Below the pieces are notes generated by a model. That model ran no database searches. It saw only the letters and a program-made list of their open reading frames with translations, and was not told the origin of the DNA. 41,202 nucleotides of DNA from an uncultured Christensenella sp. (GTDB lineage Bacteria > Bacillota > Clostridia > Christensenellales > UBA1242). The stretch lies in NCBI GenBank assembly GCA_949292875.1, contig CASFBJ010000001.1:1-41202 (forward strand), given 5' to 3'. The position numbers and the translations under genes were made by a program. This document shows positions 1-6,896 of the stretch, piece after piece (within the stretch, counting starts at the first letter, position 1; each line of letters opens with the position of its first letter).

Positions 1-100
1 AGAACATATTTTGCAGTTTGTATCTATATTTATTAGCGTTAATGAAGATTACTTTTTCTCTCGTTGTGCCTTTAGGAAGGCTTGGTAATTTTTTAGTATT
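1..100 (-). CDS. IS3-family transposase OrfB / OrfAB extension, 5' end only (partial)
   Basis: In the -1 frame relative to orfA the minus strand is open from 100 to the window edge. After the slip site it encodes 'VIFINANKYRYKLQNMF', resembling the start of IS3 OrfB proteins (a short helix before the 'VLKVSRSGYY' region). No ATG is seen in this stretch, so expression probably depends on frameshifting from orfA. The DDE catalytic domain lies beyond position 1, so it cannot be judged whether the transposase is intact. Confidence 0.6.
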
Positions 101-342
101 TCATATCTTTCTTTGTAGTCTATATTTTCTTCTTTTCGTCTACCAGAAGATAAAGGTCTATGATCTACACAAACATCTTTACCATGTTGAACTTTATGTA
201 TCCAATTACTAATTGTTTTGTGAGAAATATTATATTCTCTACCTAAAGAAATTCTACTACCATTACCTGAAAAATATTTATTTAAAACTTCTTGTTTTAA
301 TTCAGGTGAGTAAGAATTAAATTTTTGTCCTTTACTAGCCAT
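49..342 (-). CDS. IS3-family transposase OrfA (helix-turn-helix protein)
   Basis: A 97-residue basic protein. It has a helix-turn-helix typical of IS3 OrfA: a 'SPELKQEVLNKY' helix, then 'SLGREYNISHKTISNWIHK' around residues 30-50. OrfA binds the element ends and supplies the N-terminal part of the OrfAB transposase. An AGGAGG-like site lies upstream of the ATG (around 348-353). The frame closes at a TAA (49-51) directly after a G-AAA-AAG run (58-52), a plausible -1 slip site that joins the orfB frame. The length is normal for OrfA. Confidence 0.85.
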   Translation of the reverse strand: MASKGQKFNSYSPELKQEVLNKYFSGNGSRISLGREYNISHKTISNWIHKVQHGKDVCVDHRPLSSGRRKEENIDYKERYEILKNYQAFLKAQREKK

Positions 343-448
343 AAAAAATACCTCCTATGGAATTTTACCATAAGAGGAATTTTTAGTAAAGTGTCCTTTT
401 TTTTGCGGTAGCAAAAATGGGGTTCACTTCATGTAGGTGCTAATATTT

Positions 449-1645
449 TTAGTCTTCTTTTTTATTTTTCCAATATTCACTTATTGTTTCACTTATAATG
501 TCCATGGCATTATCTAGTTGTTCTTTAGTTAGAGTAGCCATTAAGCTTGTTCTTATAATTGCATCACCTTGAGCAACAGCAGGGGATATAACAGGGTTTA
601 CATAAACGCCATTTTCAAAAAGTTTTTTACAAATAGCAAAAGTGTCGTAATCATTATATGTATTTATAGGAATTATAGGAGCTTCACTATCTCTTATACT
701 TACGCCTCTTTCTCTTAGTCCTTTTCTCATATAGTCTGCAAGTTCCATAAGTTTCTTTGGTCTTTCAGGTTCTCTTATAAGTATATCTAAAGCTTTACTA
801 GCTGCTGCAATATTTGCTGGAGGCATTGAAGCAGAGAAGATAAATGGTCTAGAATTGTGTTTTACATAATTAACAACTTCTTCACTAGCACACATATATC
901 CGCCTAAACTTGCTAGACTTTTACTAAATGTACTCATCAATATATCAACTTCATCAGTTAATCCAAAATGAGAAGCAGTTCCTCTTCCGCTTTCACCAAT
1001 AACGCCTAAACCATGAGCATCATCAATCATTATACGAGCATTATATTTCTTTGCTAATTTAACTATTTCAGGTAACTTACAAATGTCTCCGCCCATACTA
1101 AACACACCATCAGTTACAATTAGTTTTCCAGCTTCAAGCGGAATAGTTTGCAAAACTCTTTCTAAGTCTTCCATATCGCTATGATTGTACCTCAAAAGTT
1201 TTGCGTAACTTAATCTGCAAGCATCATATATACTAGCATGATTTTCTTTATCTCCAATAATAAAATCTCCATGACCAGCAATAGCACTTATAATGCCTAA
1301 GTTTGATTGAAATCCTGTACTAAAAGTCATACAAGCTTCTTTTCCTAAAAAATTTGCTAATTTCTTTTCTAATTCTAAGTGTAAATCTAAAGTTCCGTTT
1401 AAAAATCTTGACCCAGAACAACCTGTACCATATTTTTTTACTGCTTCTATGCTTGCTTCCATTACTTCAGGGTTAGAAGTTAAGCCTAAGTAGTTGTTAG
1501 AACCTAGCATATATACTTTATGTCCTTCCATAATTACTTCAGTATCTTGTCTAGTCTCTAAGCAATGAAAATATGGATAAATATTAGCTTTTATAGCTTC
1601 CTTTACAATTGTATAGTTTTTGCATTTATCAAATAAATCTGCCAT
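449..1645 (-). CDS. alpha-oxoamine synthase, serine palmitoyltransferase-like
   Basis: A 398-residue PLP-dependent enzyme of the family that condenses an amino acid with an acyl-CoA (serine palmitoyltransferase, glycine C-acetyltransferase Kbl, 8-amino-7-oxononanoate synthase BioF). Visible are the cofactor-stacking His136 in 'DKENHAS', 'DDAHGLG' (208-214) and the Schiff-base lysine Lys242 in 'TFSKSLASLGG'. From memory of the families, 'NIYPYF' near residue 22, 'GTGCSGSRFLNGTLDLH' at 73-89 and the C-terminal 'NPVISPAVAQGDAIIRTSLMATLT' region (described, not searched) look closest to Bacteroidetes-type serine palmitoyltransferase, which makes 3-ketodihydrosphingosine. Kbl or BioF remain possible. 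No Tdh, bio or ceramide genes are adjacent. It has its own promoter (1685-1713) and an AAGGAG site, and an IS element lies just downstream. Confidence 0.8.
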   Translation of the reverse strand: MADLFDKCKNYTIVKEAIKANIYPYFHCLETRQDTEVIMEGHKVYMLGSNNYLGLTSNPEVMEASIEAVKKYGTGCSGSRFLNGTLDLHLELEKKLANFLGKEACMTFSTGFQSNLGIISAIAGHGDFIIGDKENHASIYDACRLSYAKLLRYNHSDMEDLERVLQTIPLEAGKLIVTDGVFSMGGDICKLPEIVKLAKKYNARIMIDDAHGLGVIGESGRGTASHFGLTDEVDILMSTFSKSLASLGGYMCASEEVVNYVKHNSRPFIFSASMPPANIAAASKALDILIREPERPKKLMELADYMRKGLRERGVSIRDSEAPIIPINTYNDYDTFAICKKLFENGVYVNPVISPAVAQGDAIIRTSLMATLTKEQLDNAMDIISETISEYWKNKKED

Positions 1646-1684
1646 TTTTTTAAAATTTTCTCCTTATTGTTTTTATACAAAATT

Positions 1685-1713
1685 ATTTTATCATACTAAG
1701 CAAAAAGTGTCAA
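1685..1713 (-). promoter_or_regulatory. sigma-70-type promoter for the oxoamine synthase gene
   Basis: On the minus strand TTGACA (1713-1708) is separated by 17 bases from TAAAAT (1690-1685), about 40 bases before the start codon. The -35 box is a perfect consensus. Confidence 0.7.
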
Positions 1714-1759
1714 ATGATATTAAGAAAATACTTATTTAAAATCATGTATTTAATATTTC

Positions 1760-1788
1760 TTGACAAAATAATAAAATAATATTATTAT
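1760..1788 (+). promoter_or_regulatory. sigma-70-type promoter for the orphan ABC-type ATPase gene
   Basis: TTGACA (1760-1765), a 17-base spacer and TATTAT (1783-1788). It is divergent from the promoter at 1685-1713, so 46 bases separate the two -35 boxes. The expected transcript would begin around 1795, exactly where a tandem repeat starts. Confidence 0.65.
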
Positions 1789-1794
1789 TTACAT

Positions 1795-1820
1795 ATAAAT
1801 GATTACTATAAATGATTACT
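1795..1820 (+). repeat. perfect tandem 13-bp direct repeat just downstream of a promoter
   Basis: ATAAATGATTACT occurs twice head to tail (1795-1807 and 1808-1820), starting about 7 bases after the -10 box. Two helically spaced copies at the expected transcription start could be a regulator site or a 5' UTR element. It could also be a chance duplication in AT-rich DNA. Confidence 0.8.
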
Positions 1821-1858
1821 CATTGTTGTAAGTTTAGACAGAAACAAAAGGAGATATT

Positions 1859-2551
1859 ATGTTAAAATTTAAAGATGTTAGTTTAAAGTATGTTAAAGAT
1901 TATTATGCTCTGTGTGATATTGAATGTACTTTTGAAAAAGGTATCATATATAACATTGTAGGAGAAAATGCATCTGGTAAATCTTCTATTTTAAGGTGTA
2001 TTGCCAAATTAGAAAATAGCTATACAGGAGAAATAAGTTATAATGATATAGACATACAGTCTTATAGTTATGAAAAAGAATTAGCTGTAGGTTATATACC
2101 GCAACAACCAGTTGTTTTAGAAAATAAAAATGTTGTTGATAATATCAAATATGCAATAAAAAATAGACAAATTGTTTCTGTTAACGAAGAAGATTATTTT
2201 GTAAATCAAATACTAAAGTCTTTTGAATTAGATACTGTAAAAACACAAAAAATGAAAAAGTTAGACTATTTTACAAGGCATAAAATGTCTTTTGCAAGAC
2301 TTAGCATGAGAAATCTTAATATCTTGCTTATAGATAATATTTTTGATTTGCTTGATAAAAATCAAATTGAAATTTTTGTAAATTATATAAATGAGTACTT
2401 TAAATCACAGGATATAATAATTATATTAGCATCTAGTTATCCTTTAGTAGACTATATCCCTGAGGTTAAGGTAATAAATATTTCTGCTGGTATTATAAAA
2501 GGCGAAAAAGAAGAAGAAATTTCAAGAGAAGAAATGAGTGATAATAACTAG
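1859..2551 (+). CDS. solitary ABC-type ATPase subunit with degenerate catalytic motifs
   Basis: A 230-residue protein with the ABC nucleotide-binding fold: Walker A 'GENASGKSS' (35-43), Q-loop Gln82 in 'GYIPQQP', and a Walker B strand 'ILLID' ending at Asp159. Three elements needed for hydrolysis are altered. No LSGGQ signature is recognisable where expected ('DYFTRHKMSFARL', 136-148). The Walker B catalytic glutamate is Asn160. The switch histidine is Ser193 ('LASSYP'). By analogy with other ABC proteins it probably binds ATP but hydrolyses it poorly or not at all. The last 15 residues are acidic. No permease is adjacent, so its partner and function are unknown. An AAGGAG site precedes the ATG, and a terminator at 2658-2686 ends the transcript, so it is monocistronic. 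Confidence 0.75.
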   Translation: MLKFKDVSLKYVKDYYALCDIECTFEKGIIYNIVGENASGKSSILRCIAKLENSYTGEISYNDIDIQSYSYEKELAVGYIPQQPVVLENKNVVDNIKYAIKNRQIVSVNEEDYFVNQILKSFELDTVKTQKMKKLDYFTRHKMSFARLSMRNLNILLIDNIFDLLDKNQIEIFVNYINEYFKSQDIIIILASSYPLVDYIPEVKVINISAGIIKGEKEEEISREEMSDNN

Positions 2552-2657
2552 CTATTTCATTGGTAAAATTTGGAAAAAGGTTTATAACTTTTAAAAATAC
2601 TATATAAATCTTGAGTGAAATATATTTTAATTTTAAAAATTTTAATAAAAATAAAAT

Positions 2658-2686
2658 AAGAATGCGTAAAGCATTCTTTCTTTTTT
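2658..2686. terminator. bidirectional rho-independent terminator
   Basis: An 8-bp stem AAGAATGC / GCATTCTT with a 5-base loop (2658-2678) is followed by a T-rich run on the plus strand. The minus strand is also U-rich after the stem. It sits between the converging ends of the ATPase gene and the Asn-rich gene. Confidence 0.8.
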
Positions 2687-3302
2687 ATGTGTCATCTATT
2701 TTTATTAGCTTATCTATATCAATCTTTTGTTCCTTTTCAGATAAATAAGTGTTACTTTCTTTTATATTGTTATTTTTTTTAAATCCACCTAAAATATTGG
2801 ATAAAAAATTTTGGTTTCCACCACTAGAAGATTTTTGAAATAAAGGTAAAATTTGCTTTATCATATTTAAAGTCTCTGGATTAGATAAAATTTGAGATAA
2901 TGGATTTTTTATGTTTGAGGAATCATTATTATTTTGATTGTAATTATTATCGTTAAAATTATTGTTTTGATTATTATAATTATTTGTATATTCTGTTTGT
3001 GGTATTGCCTGAGGGTATAAATCGTATGTATTTTTTATATTAGTAGTATTTTGTATTTTTGTTTTAGTTTCTAATGGTGGGGGAAAATTCGGGTAATTAT
3101 TATAATCTTTGGTTTCAATATTGCATTGTTGATTTGTGTAAGTATTATTATTTGAAAAACTATTTTGATTATAGTTATTATTTTGTTCTTTTGTATAATC
3201 ATTAAAATTCATTTTATTTTGTTGTATATTGTTTAGAGAATTGTTTAAGTTGTTGTTATTAAAAAATGAAGATGCAAGTTTTACTAAATCTTCTATATTC
3301 AT
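2685..3302 (-). CDS. asparagine-rich low-complexity protein of unknown function
   Basis: A 205-residue protein dominated by Asn, with many Gln, Tyr and Ser between about residues 14 and 135. A short ordered helix flanks it at the N-terminus ('MNIEDLVKLASSFF'), and a more conserved-looking segment follows at 136-160 ('NPLSQILSNPETLNMIKQIL'). The C-terminus is charged. No signal peptide or membrane segment is visible. The composition is that of a disordered, possibly prion-like linker. Its start has an AAAGGAAG site. It is divergently arranged with the small helical protein at 3401, and the two share a 'leucine-rich helix plus NPET/PNDT' flavour that is too weak to call homology. The function is not recognised. 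Confidence 0.6.
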   Translation of the reverse strand: MNIEDLVKLASSFFNNNNLNNSLNNIQQNKMNFNDYTKEQNNNYNQNSFSNNNTYTNQQCNIETKDYNNYPNFPPPLETKTKIQNTTNIKNTYDLYPQAIPQTEYTNNYNNQNNNFNDNNYNQNNNDSSNIKNPLSQILSNPETLNMIKQILPLFQKSSSGGNQNFLSNILGGFKKNNNIKESNTYLSEKEQKIDIDKLIKIDDT

Positions 3303-3335
3303 TTTACGCTTCCTTTAATTTTATTATCAATTATT

Positions 3336-3351
3336 TATATGCATTCATATA
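3336..3351. repeat. 16-bp inverted repeat in the divergent intergenic region
   Basis: TATATG-CATT-CATATA is a perfect palindrome with 6-bp arms, midway between two divergent start codons (3302 and 3401). It could be an operator serving both genes, but AT-rich palindromes also arise by chance. Confidence 0.5.
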
Positions 3352-3400
3352 TTAAAATAGTTAATCAAAAGATTAGCAAATATTTTTCAAGGGAGGGTAT

Positions 3401-3670
3401 ATGTCAAATAATTTTAAAGATTTTTTAAATTCTTCATACTTTACAGAAGAAGAAAAAGACAATATGGAAAAAACTGCAGAGAGTTTAGTGTCTAAATATG
3501 CTCATATGACAAATGATGAATTAAATAAGGCATTAATGAATGAAGTGGCTAAGCAAAAAGCAAACGGAACTTTTGATAAAGAAAAACTATTTGCTATGCT
3601 TGAAAGTGTAAAATCCATGCTTCCTAATGACACATATAACAATATGAAAATGATGTTAAGTCAATTGTAA
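3401..3670 (+). CDS. small helical protein of unknown function
   Basis: 89 residues, charged and predicted all-helical, with no membrane segment, metal motif or known domain. A strong GGGAGG site lies 6-8 bases before the ATG. It is first in an apparent operon: the subtilase begins 9 bases after its stop and murA follows. The helical C-terminus 'SVKSMLPNDTYNNMKMM' is Met-rich. The function cannot be assigned. Co-transcription with a subtilase makes a substrate or partner role conceivable, but that is inference only. Confidence 0.65.
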   Translation: MSNNFKDFLNSSYFTEEEKDNMEKTAESLVSKYAHMTNDELNKALMNEVAKQKANGTFDKEKLFAMLESVKSMLPNDTYNNMKMMLSQL

Positions 3671-3678
3671 AGGTACAT

Positions 3679-4749
3679 ATGCTAGAAGAGAAAATAGAGT
3701 GTATCATTTTTGTGAACAATTTTAACATTGAAAGTTATAATGAAATAGAAATTTTAGATTGTTTGCCTTTTGTCTCTGCTTATAGAGTATTAATATCAAA
3801 AACTTTATTAAGTAGATTAATAAAACTTAAAAAAGTGGTACATTACATAGAAAATACAAAAGTTACTTCTTGCATAAAAGAAGCAAAAAATTTTATCCAC
3901 GCAGATGCTTTTTATAATAAGGGGTTATATGGAAAAGGAATAGGTGTTGCTGTTATAGATACAGGAGTTGCGCCTATTTTAGATTTGTGTGTACCAGTTA
4001 AACGCATTGTAAAATTTGTAGACTTTACAGACAAATCTTTAACAAGTCCCTATGATGATAATGGTCATGGAACTTTTGTTTCTGGTATTATTGCAGGTAA
4101 TGGTTTAATGTCAGTTGGAGAGTATAGTGGAGTGGCGCCAATGTCTAATATAGTAAGTTTAAAAGCTTTAAATGATAAAGGTGAAGCAAATAGCTTTACT
4201 ATACTTAAAGCAATGCAGTGGATTATTGATAATAGGAAAAAATATAATATCAAAGTTGTTTGTATGAGTTTTGGTAGTGAACCACATGGCAAATGCGATT
4301 CTTTATGCTATGGTGCAAATAAACTTTGGCAAAATGGTTTAGTGGTTGTAGCAGCAGGTGGTAATAATGGACCAAAGGAAGATACTATTACATCTCCAGG
4401 CGTAAGTAATAAAATTATAACAGTTGGCGCTTTAGACAAATTAACACCTTATTTAAAGGTTGCAGATTTTTCTTCAAGAGGAAATCCTAAATCTTATAAT
4501 GTTAAACCAGATATTTTAGCACCAGGCACAAAAATAATTTCAACAAATAGAGATATAAAAAATGGTGGACCTTACACTACAATGAGTGGAACTTCAGTCG
4601 CTACTCCCATAATAGCTGGAGTTTGTGCTTTACTTTGTGAAAAGTATCCAAACTATAGACCTGACCAAATTAAATCTATTATTCTTCATCATGGAGTTGA
4701 TGTTGGTGATAATAGGCAATCTCAGGGTAGAGGTGCATTTGTATATTAA
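3679..4749 (+). CDS. subtilisin-like serine protease (S8 family), intracellular AprX-like
   Basis: 356 residues with the complete S8 catalytic triad: Asp94 in 'VIDTGV', His130 in 'NGHGT' and Ser306 in 'GTSVATP'. A probable oxyanion Asn lies in 'AAGGNNG' (225-231). There is no signal peptide or transmembrane segment. About 65 residues with a prodomain-like fold precede the catalytic domain, so the closest familiar type is a cytoplasmic AprX-like protease. A secreted enzyme with an unusual export route is less likely. It is second in the 3401-murA cluster and ends 11 bases before murA. Confidence 0.88.
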   Translation: MLEEKIECIIFVNNFNIESYNEIEILDCLPFVSAYRVLISKTLLSRLIKLKKVVHYIENTKVTSCIKEAKNFIHADAFYNKGLYGKGIGVAVIDTGVAPILDLCVPVKRIVKFVDFTDKSLTSPYDDNGHGTFVSGIIAGNGLMSVGEYSGVAPMSNIVSLKALNDKGEANSFTILKAMQWIIDNRKKYNIKVVCMSFGSEPHGKCDSLCYGANKLWQNGLVVVAAGGNNGPKEDTITSPGVSNKIITVGALDKLTPYLKVADFSSRGNPKSYNVKPDILAPGTKIISTNRDIKNGGPYTTMSGTSVATPIIAGVCALLCEKYPNYRPDQIKSIILHHGVDVGDNRQSQGRGAFVY

Positions 4750-4760
4750 TTAGGAGATAT

Positions 4761-6023
4761 ATGGAAAAGTTAAAAATTGTAGGTGGAAATAGATTATACG
4801 GAGAGGTAAAAATTAGCACTGCAAAAAATGCAATATTACCTATAATGGCAGCAAGTCTTTTAATTAATGGAGAAACTAAAATATTAGATTTCCCTCATTT
4901 TTCAGATTGCTATACGATGCTTGAAATTCTTGAAAAATTTGGTGCTAAAACTTCTATAGTGAATGAAAGCGTAAAAATAGAAAGTACAAATATAAAATCT
5001 TTTGTTATAGAAACTAGTTTGGCTGAAAAAATGAGAAGTAGTTTTTTTACTTTTGGTGCAATACTCGCTCGTTGCGGTAAAGCTATTTTTTCTTATCCAG
5101 GAGGATGTAATATAGGTTCAAGACCAGTAGATATGCATATAAAAGCTTTTAAAGATTTGGGAATAGACATAGTTGAAAAACATGGGTACATATATGCTGA
5201 AAGAAAAAATTTCAGTGGCGGTGTGGTATACCTAGATTTTCCTAGTGTTGGTGTTACGGAAAATGTTATGATGCTTGCTTGTACATTAAATGGATTAACT
5301 GTAATAAAAAATCCTGCAAAAGAACCAGAGATAGTTGATTTGCAAAACTTTTTAAACTGTGCAGGAGCAAAAATAGAAGGTGCAGGCACAGATGTAATTA
5401 CAATACAGGGTGTAGGAAAACTATTAAATGGCATAAGTTATACATGCATAGGTGATAGAATTATTGCAGGTACATATGCAATAGCAACTTCATGCGTTGG
5501 AGGTATTGTCAAATTGAATAATATTAATCCAACACATTTACAAGATTTAATAGACAAACTAAGAAAAGCCGATATTTGTGTAATAGAATCAAAAGATTCT
5601 ATAAGTATAATAGCAGAGCGTAGGCCTACATCTATTCCTATAGTGCAAACTATGCCATATCCATATTTTCCTACAGATTTACAATCGCAATTTACTGTTA
5701 TGCAGTCTATTAGTAAAGGGAATAGCATTATAGTGGAAAATATTTTTGAATCAAGACTTGGATATGTATCCCAACTTACAAAAATGGGAGCGAAAATTAA
5801 AGTAAAAAATAATATAGCTTTTGTTGAGGGCGTAGAAACTCTTTTAGGTGCAGAAGTGTATGCACCGGATTTAAGAGCAGGTGCTGGGCTTGTTATTGCA
5901 GGTCTATGTGCTAAAGGATATACCACAATAAATAATGTTCATTTTATTGATAGGGGCTATGAAAGTATAGAAAAAGAATTATCTTCATTAGGAGCAAACA
6001 TAATAAGAGAAAAAAATAATTAA
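4761..6023 (+). CDS. murA: UDP-N-acetylglucosamine 1-carboxyvinyltransferase (MurA)
   Basis: 420 residues, the normal family length. MurA transfers enolpyruvate from PEP to UDP-GlcNAc, the first committed step of peptidoglycan synthesis in the cytoplasm. The conserved Lys22-Asn23 ('AKNAILP') and the active-site Cys116 in 'PGGCNIGSRPVDMH' are present, so the fosfomycin-target cysteine is retained. Both lobes of the inside-out alpha/beta barrel appear complete, with a C-terminal 'RAGAGLVIAGL'. A GGAG site precedes the ATG. The ftsQAZ cluster follows after a hairpin at 6069. Confidence 0.96.
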   Translation: MEKLKIVGGNRLYGEVKISTAKNAILPIMAASLLINGETKILDFPHFSDCYTMLEILEKFGAKTSIVNESVKIESTNIKSFVIETSLAEKMRSSFFTFGAILARCGKAIFSYPGGCNIGSRPVDMHIKAFKDLGIDIVEKHGYIYAERKNFSGGVVYLDFPSVGVTENVMMLACTLNGLTVIKNPAKEPEIVDLQNFLNCAGAKIEGAGTDVITIQGVGKLLNGISYTCIGDRIIAGTYAIATSCVGGIVKLNNINPTHLQDLIDKLRKADICVIESKDSISIIAERRPTSIPIVQTMPYPYFPTDLQSQFTVMQSISKGNSIIVENIFESRLGYVSQLTKMGAKIKVKNNIAFVEGVETLLGAEVYAPDLRAGAGLVIAGLCAKGYTTINNVHFIDRGYESIEKELSSLGANIIREKNN

Positions 6024-6068
6024 ATTATTTAAAAACTTGCTTTTTATTGTATAATGTAGTATAGTTAA

Positions 6069-6093
6069 ATAGTATTTGTATACTATTTTTTTT
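6069..6093 (+). terminator. hairpin with T-run between murA and ftsQ (terminator or attenuator)
   Basis: A 7-bp stem ATAGTAT / ATACTAT with a 4-base loop (6069-6086) is followed by seven T residues. A TATAAT box (6050-6055, with TTTAAA 16 bases upstream) lies just before it, so the hairpin could either end murA transcripts or attenuate a promoter serving ftsQ. It also shows that an in-frame TTG at 6076 is not the ftsQ start. Confidence 0.6.
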
Positions 6094-6114
6094 AATTTGT
6101 TTAGTAGGTGCAAA

Positions 6115-6876
6115 ATGAACAATAAGAAAAAAATTATAATTAGTGGAGTAATTATTCTTCTTTTAGTGCTTTTTGTTTTGTGCGTATTTGTGCTGGTTGC
6201 GATAAAGGATGTTAAAATAAATTTTTATAAAACATCAACTTTAAGTGAAGATGAAATAATTACAAAACTAGAAAAAGAAGAAGTAATTCCTTATGGTGTG
6301 TCTGCTTTTTTTGTGAATAAACAGGTTGTTGCTTCAAATATAGAGTACACTATTCCTAGATTAAAGGTAATAAATGTGGAACTCGTATTTCCAAGCACGA
6401 TTAAAATTAATTGTTTAGAAAGGCAAAATCTTTTTGCTATTAAAAGCAAAAGTGAGGAAGACAAAGTAACACTACTTGATAATGAGTTTAAAGTATTAGA
6501 TAAGGATAAGCAAGGTGTAGATTTAAGTTCTGTTGTAGAATTGCAGATAGATGAGGGTTTAGTCAATGGAGAACTTGCATTACAAGAAGGAAGATATGCA
6601 ATGTTTGATTACATATACGAAACAGTATATTTTGTAGATAAAGTATTAAAAGATTTAACTGAATATTCTACATTTTGTAAACATTTTACAAAACTCTATA
6701 TAGAGCAAGGTTTTAATCATGAGATGAAAAAAGTTGCAAAATTACACTTTTATACGGCATCATCAAAAGAAGTTATACTTGATGACCCTTTATATAATAC
6801 TGATGAAAGAGTAGATAAATTGTTAAATTTGGCAACTGGTGATGAGTTTGAAACAGAAGATGTTGTTGTTATATAA
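6115..6876 (+). CDS. ftsQ: FtsQ/DivIB-like cell division protein
   Basis: 253 residues from the ATG at 6115, which has an AGGTG site 4 bases upstream. Reading on to an upstream TTG (6076) would begin inside a hairpin, so 6115 is preferred. It has a basic N-terminus ('MNNKKKI'), one hydrophobic segment (about residues 8-30) and then an extracytoplasmic part. That part begins with a POTRA-like stretch ('TLSEDEIITKLEKEEVIPYG' to 'INCLERQNLFAIKSK'), the FtsQ/DivIB pattern. It would act in the divisome with FtsL and FtsB to activate septal wall synthesis. Sequence conservation is low, and the call rests on topology plus position directly before ftsA and ftsZ. Confidence 0.75.
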   Translation: MNNKKKIIISGVIILLLVLFVLCVFVLVAIKDVKINFYKTSTLSEDEIITKLEKEEVIPYGVSAFFVNKQVVASNIEYTIPRLKVINVELVFPSTIKINCLERQNLFAIKSKSEEDKVTLLDNEFKVLDKDKQGVDLSSVVELQIDEGLVNGELALQEGRYAMFDYIYETVYFVDKVLKDLTEYSTFCKHFTKLYIEQGFNHEMKKVAKLHFYTASSKEVILDDPLYNTDERVDKLLNLATGDEFETEDVVVI

Positions 6877-6896
6877 TAATTTGAGGAGCAAACAAA

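Larger units (their letters stand above)
1..426 (-). mobile_element. IS3-family (IS150-like) insertion sequence, left end, truncated by window edge
   Basis: The element reads leftwards off the window. Its outer end is at 426, where the minus strand begins TGAACCCCATTTTTGC (426 down to 411), a TG-starting terminal repeat followed about 12 bases later by AAAAGGACA, the layout of IS150-type ends. Inside are an orfA and the beginning of an orfB in the -1 frame. The right end, the second inverted repeat and the target duplication lie outside. Only 22 bases separate the end from the stop codon of the neighbouring synthase gene at 449. Confidence 0.85.

Noticed and set aside
18..212. 64-codon plus-strand open frame in the IS element
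   Set aside because: It is antisense to the transposase orfA, and its hydrophobic translation is explained by the complement of that gene.
2685..3302. Possible CRISPR or DNA repeat array, because of repetitive ATT-rich sequence
   Set aside because: The repetition comes from runs of Asn codons. There are no constant repeats with unique spacers. No CRISPR array was seen anywhere in the window.
5438..5926. 162-codon open frame on the minus strand inside murA
   Set aside because: It is antisense to a fully conserved murA, has no ribosome-binding site, and its composition is that of a shadow frame. The same applies to 5093-5434, 8397-8804, 12118-12471 and 16442-16774.
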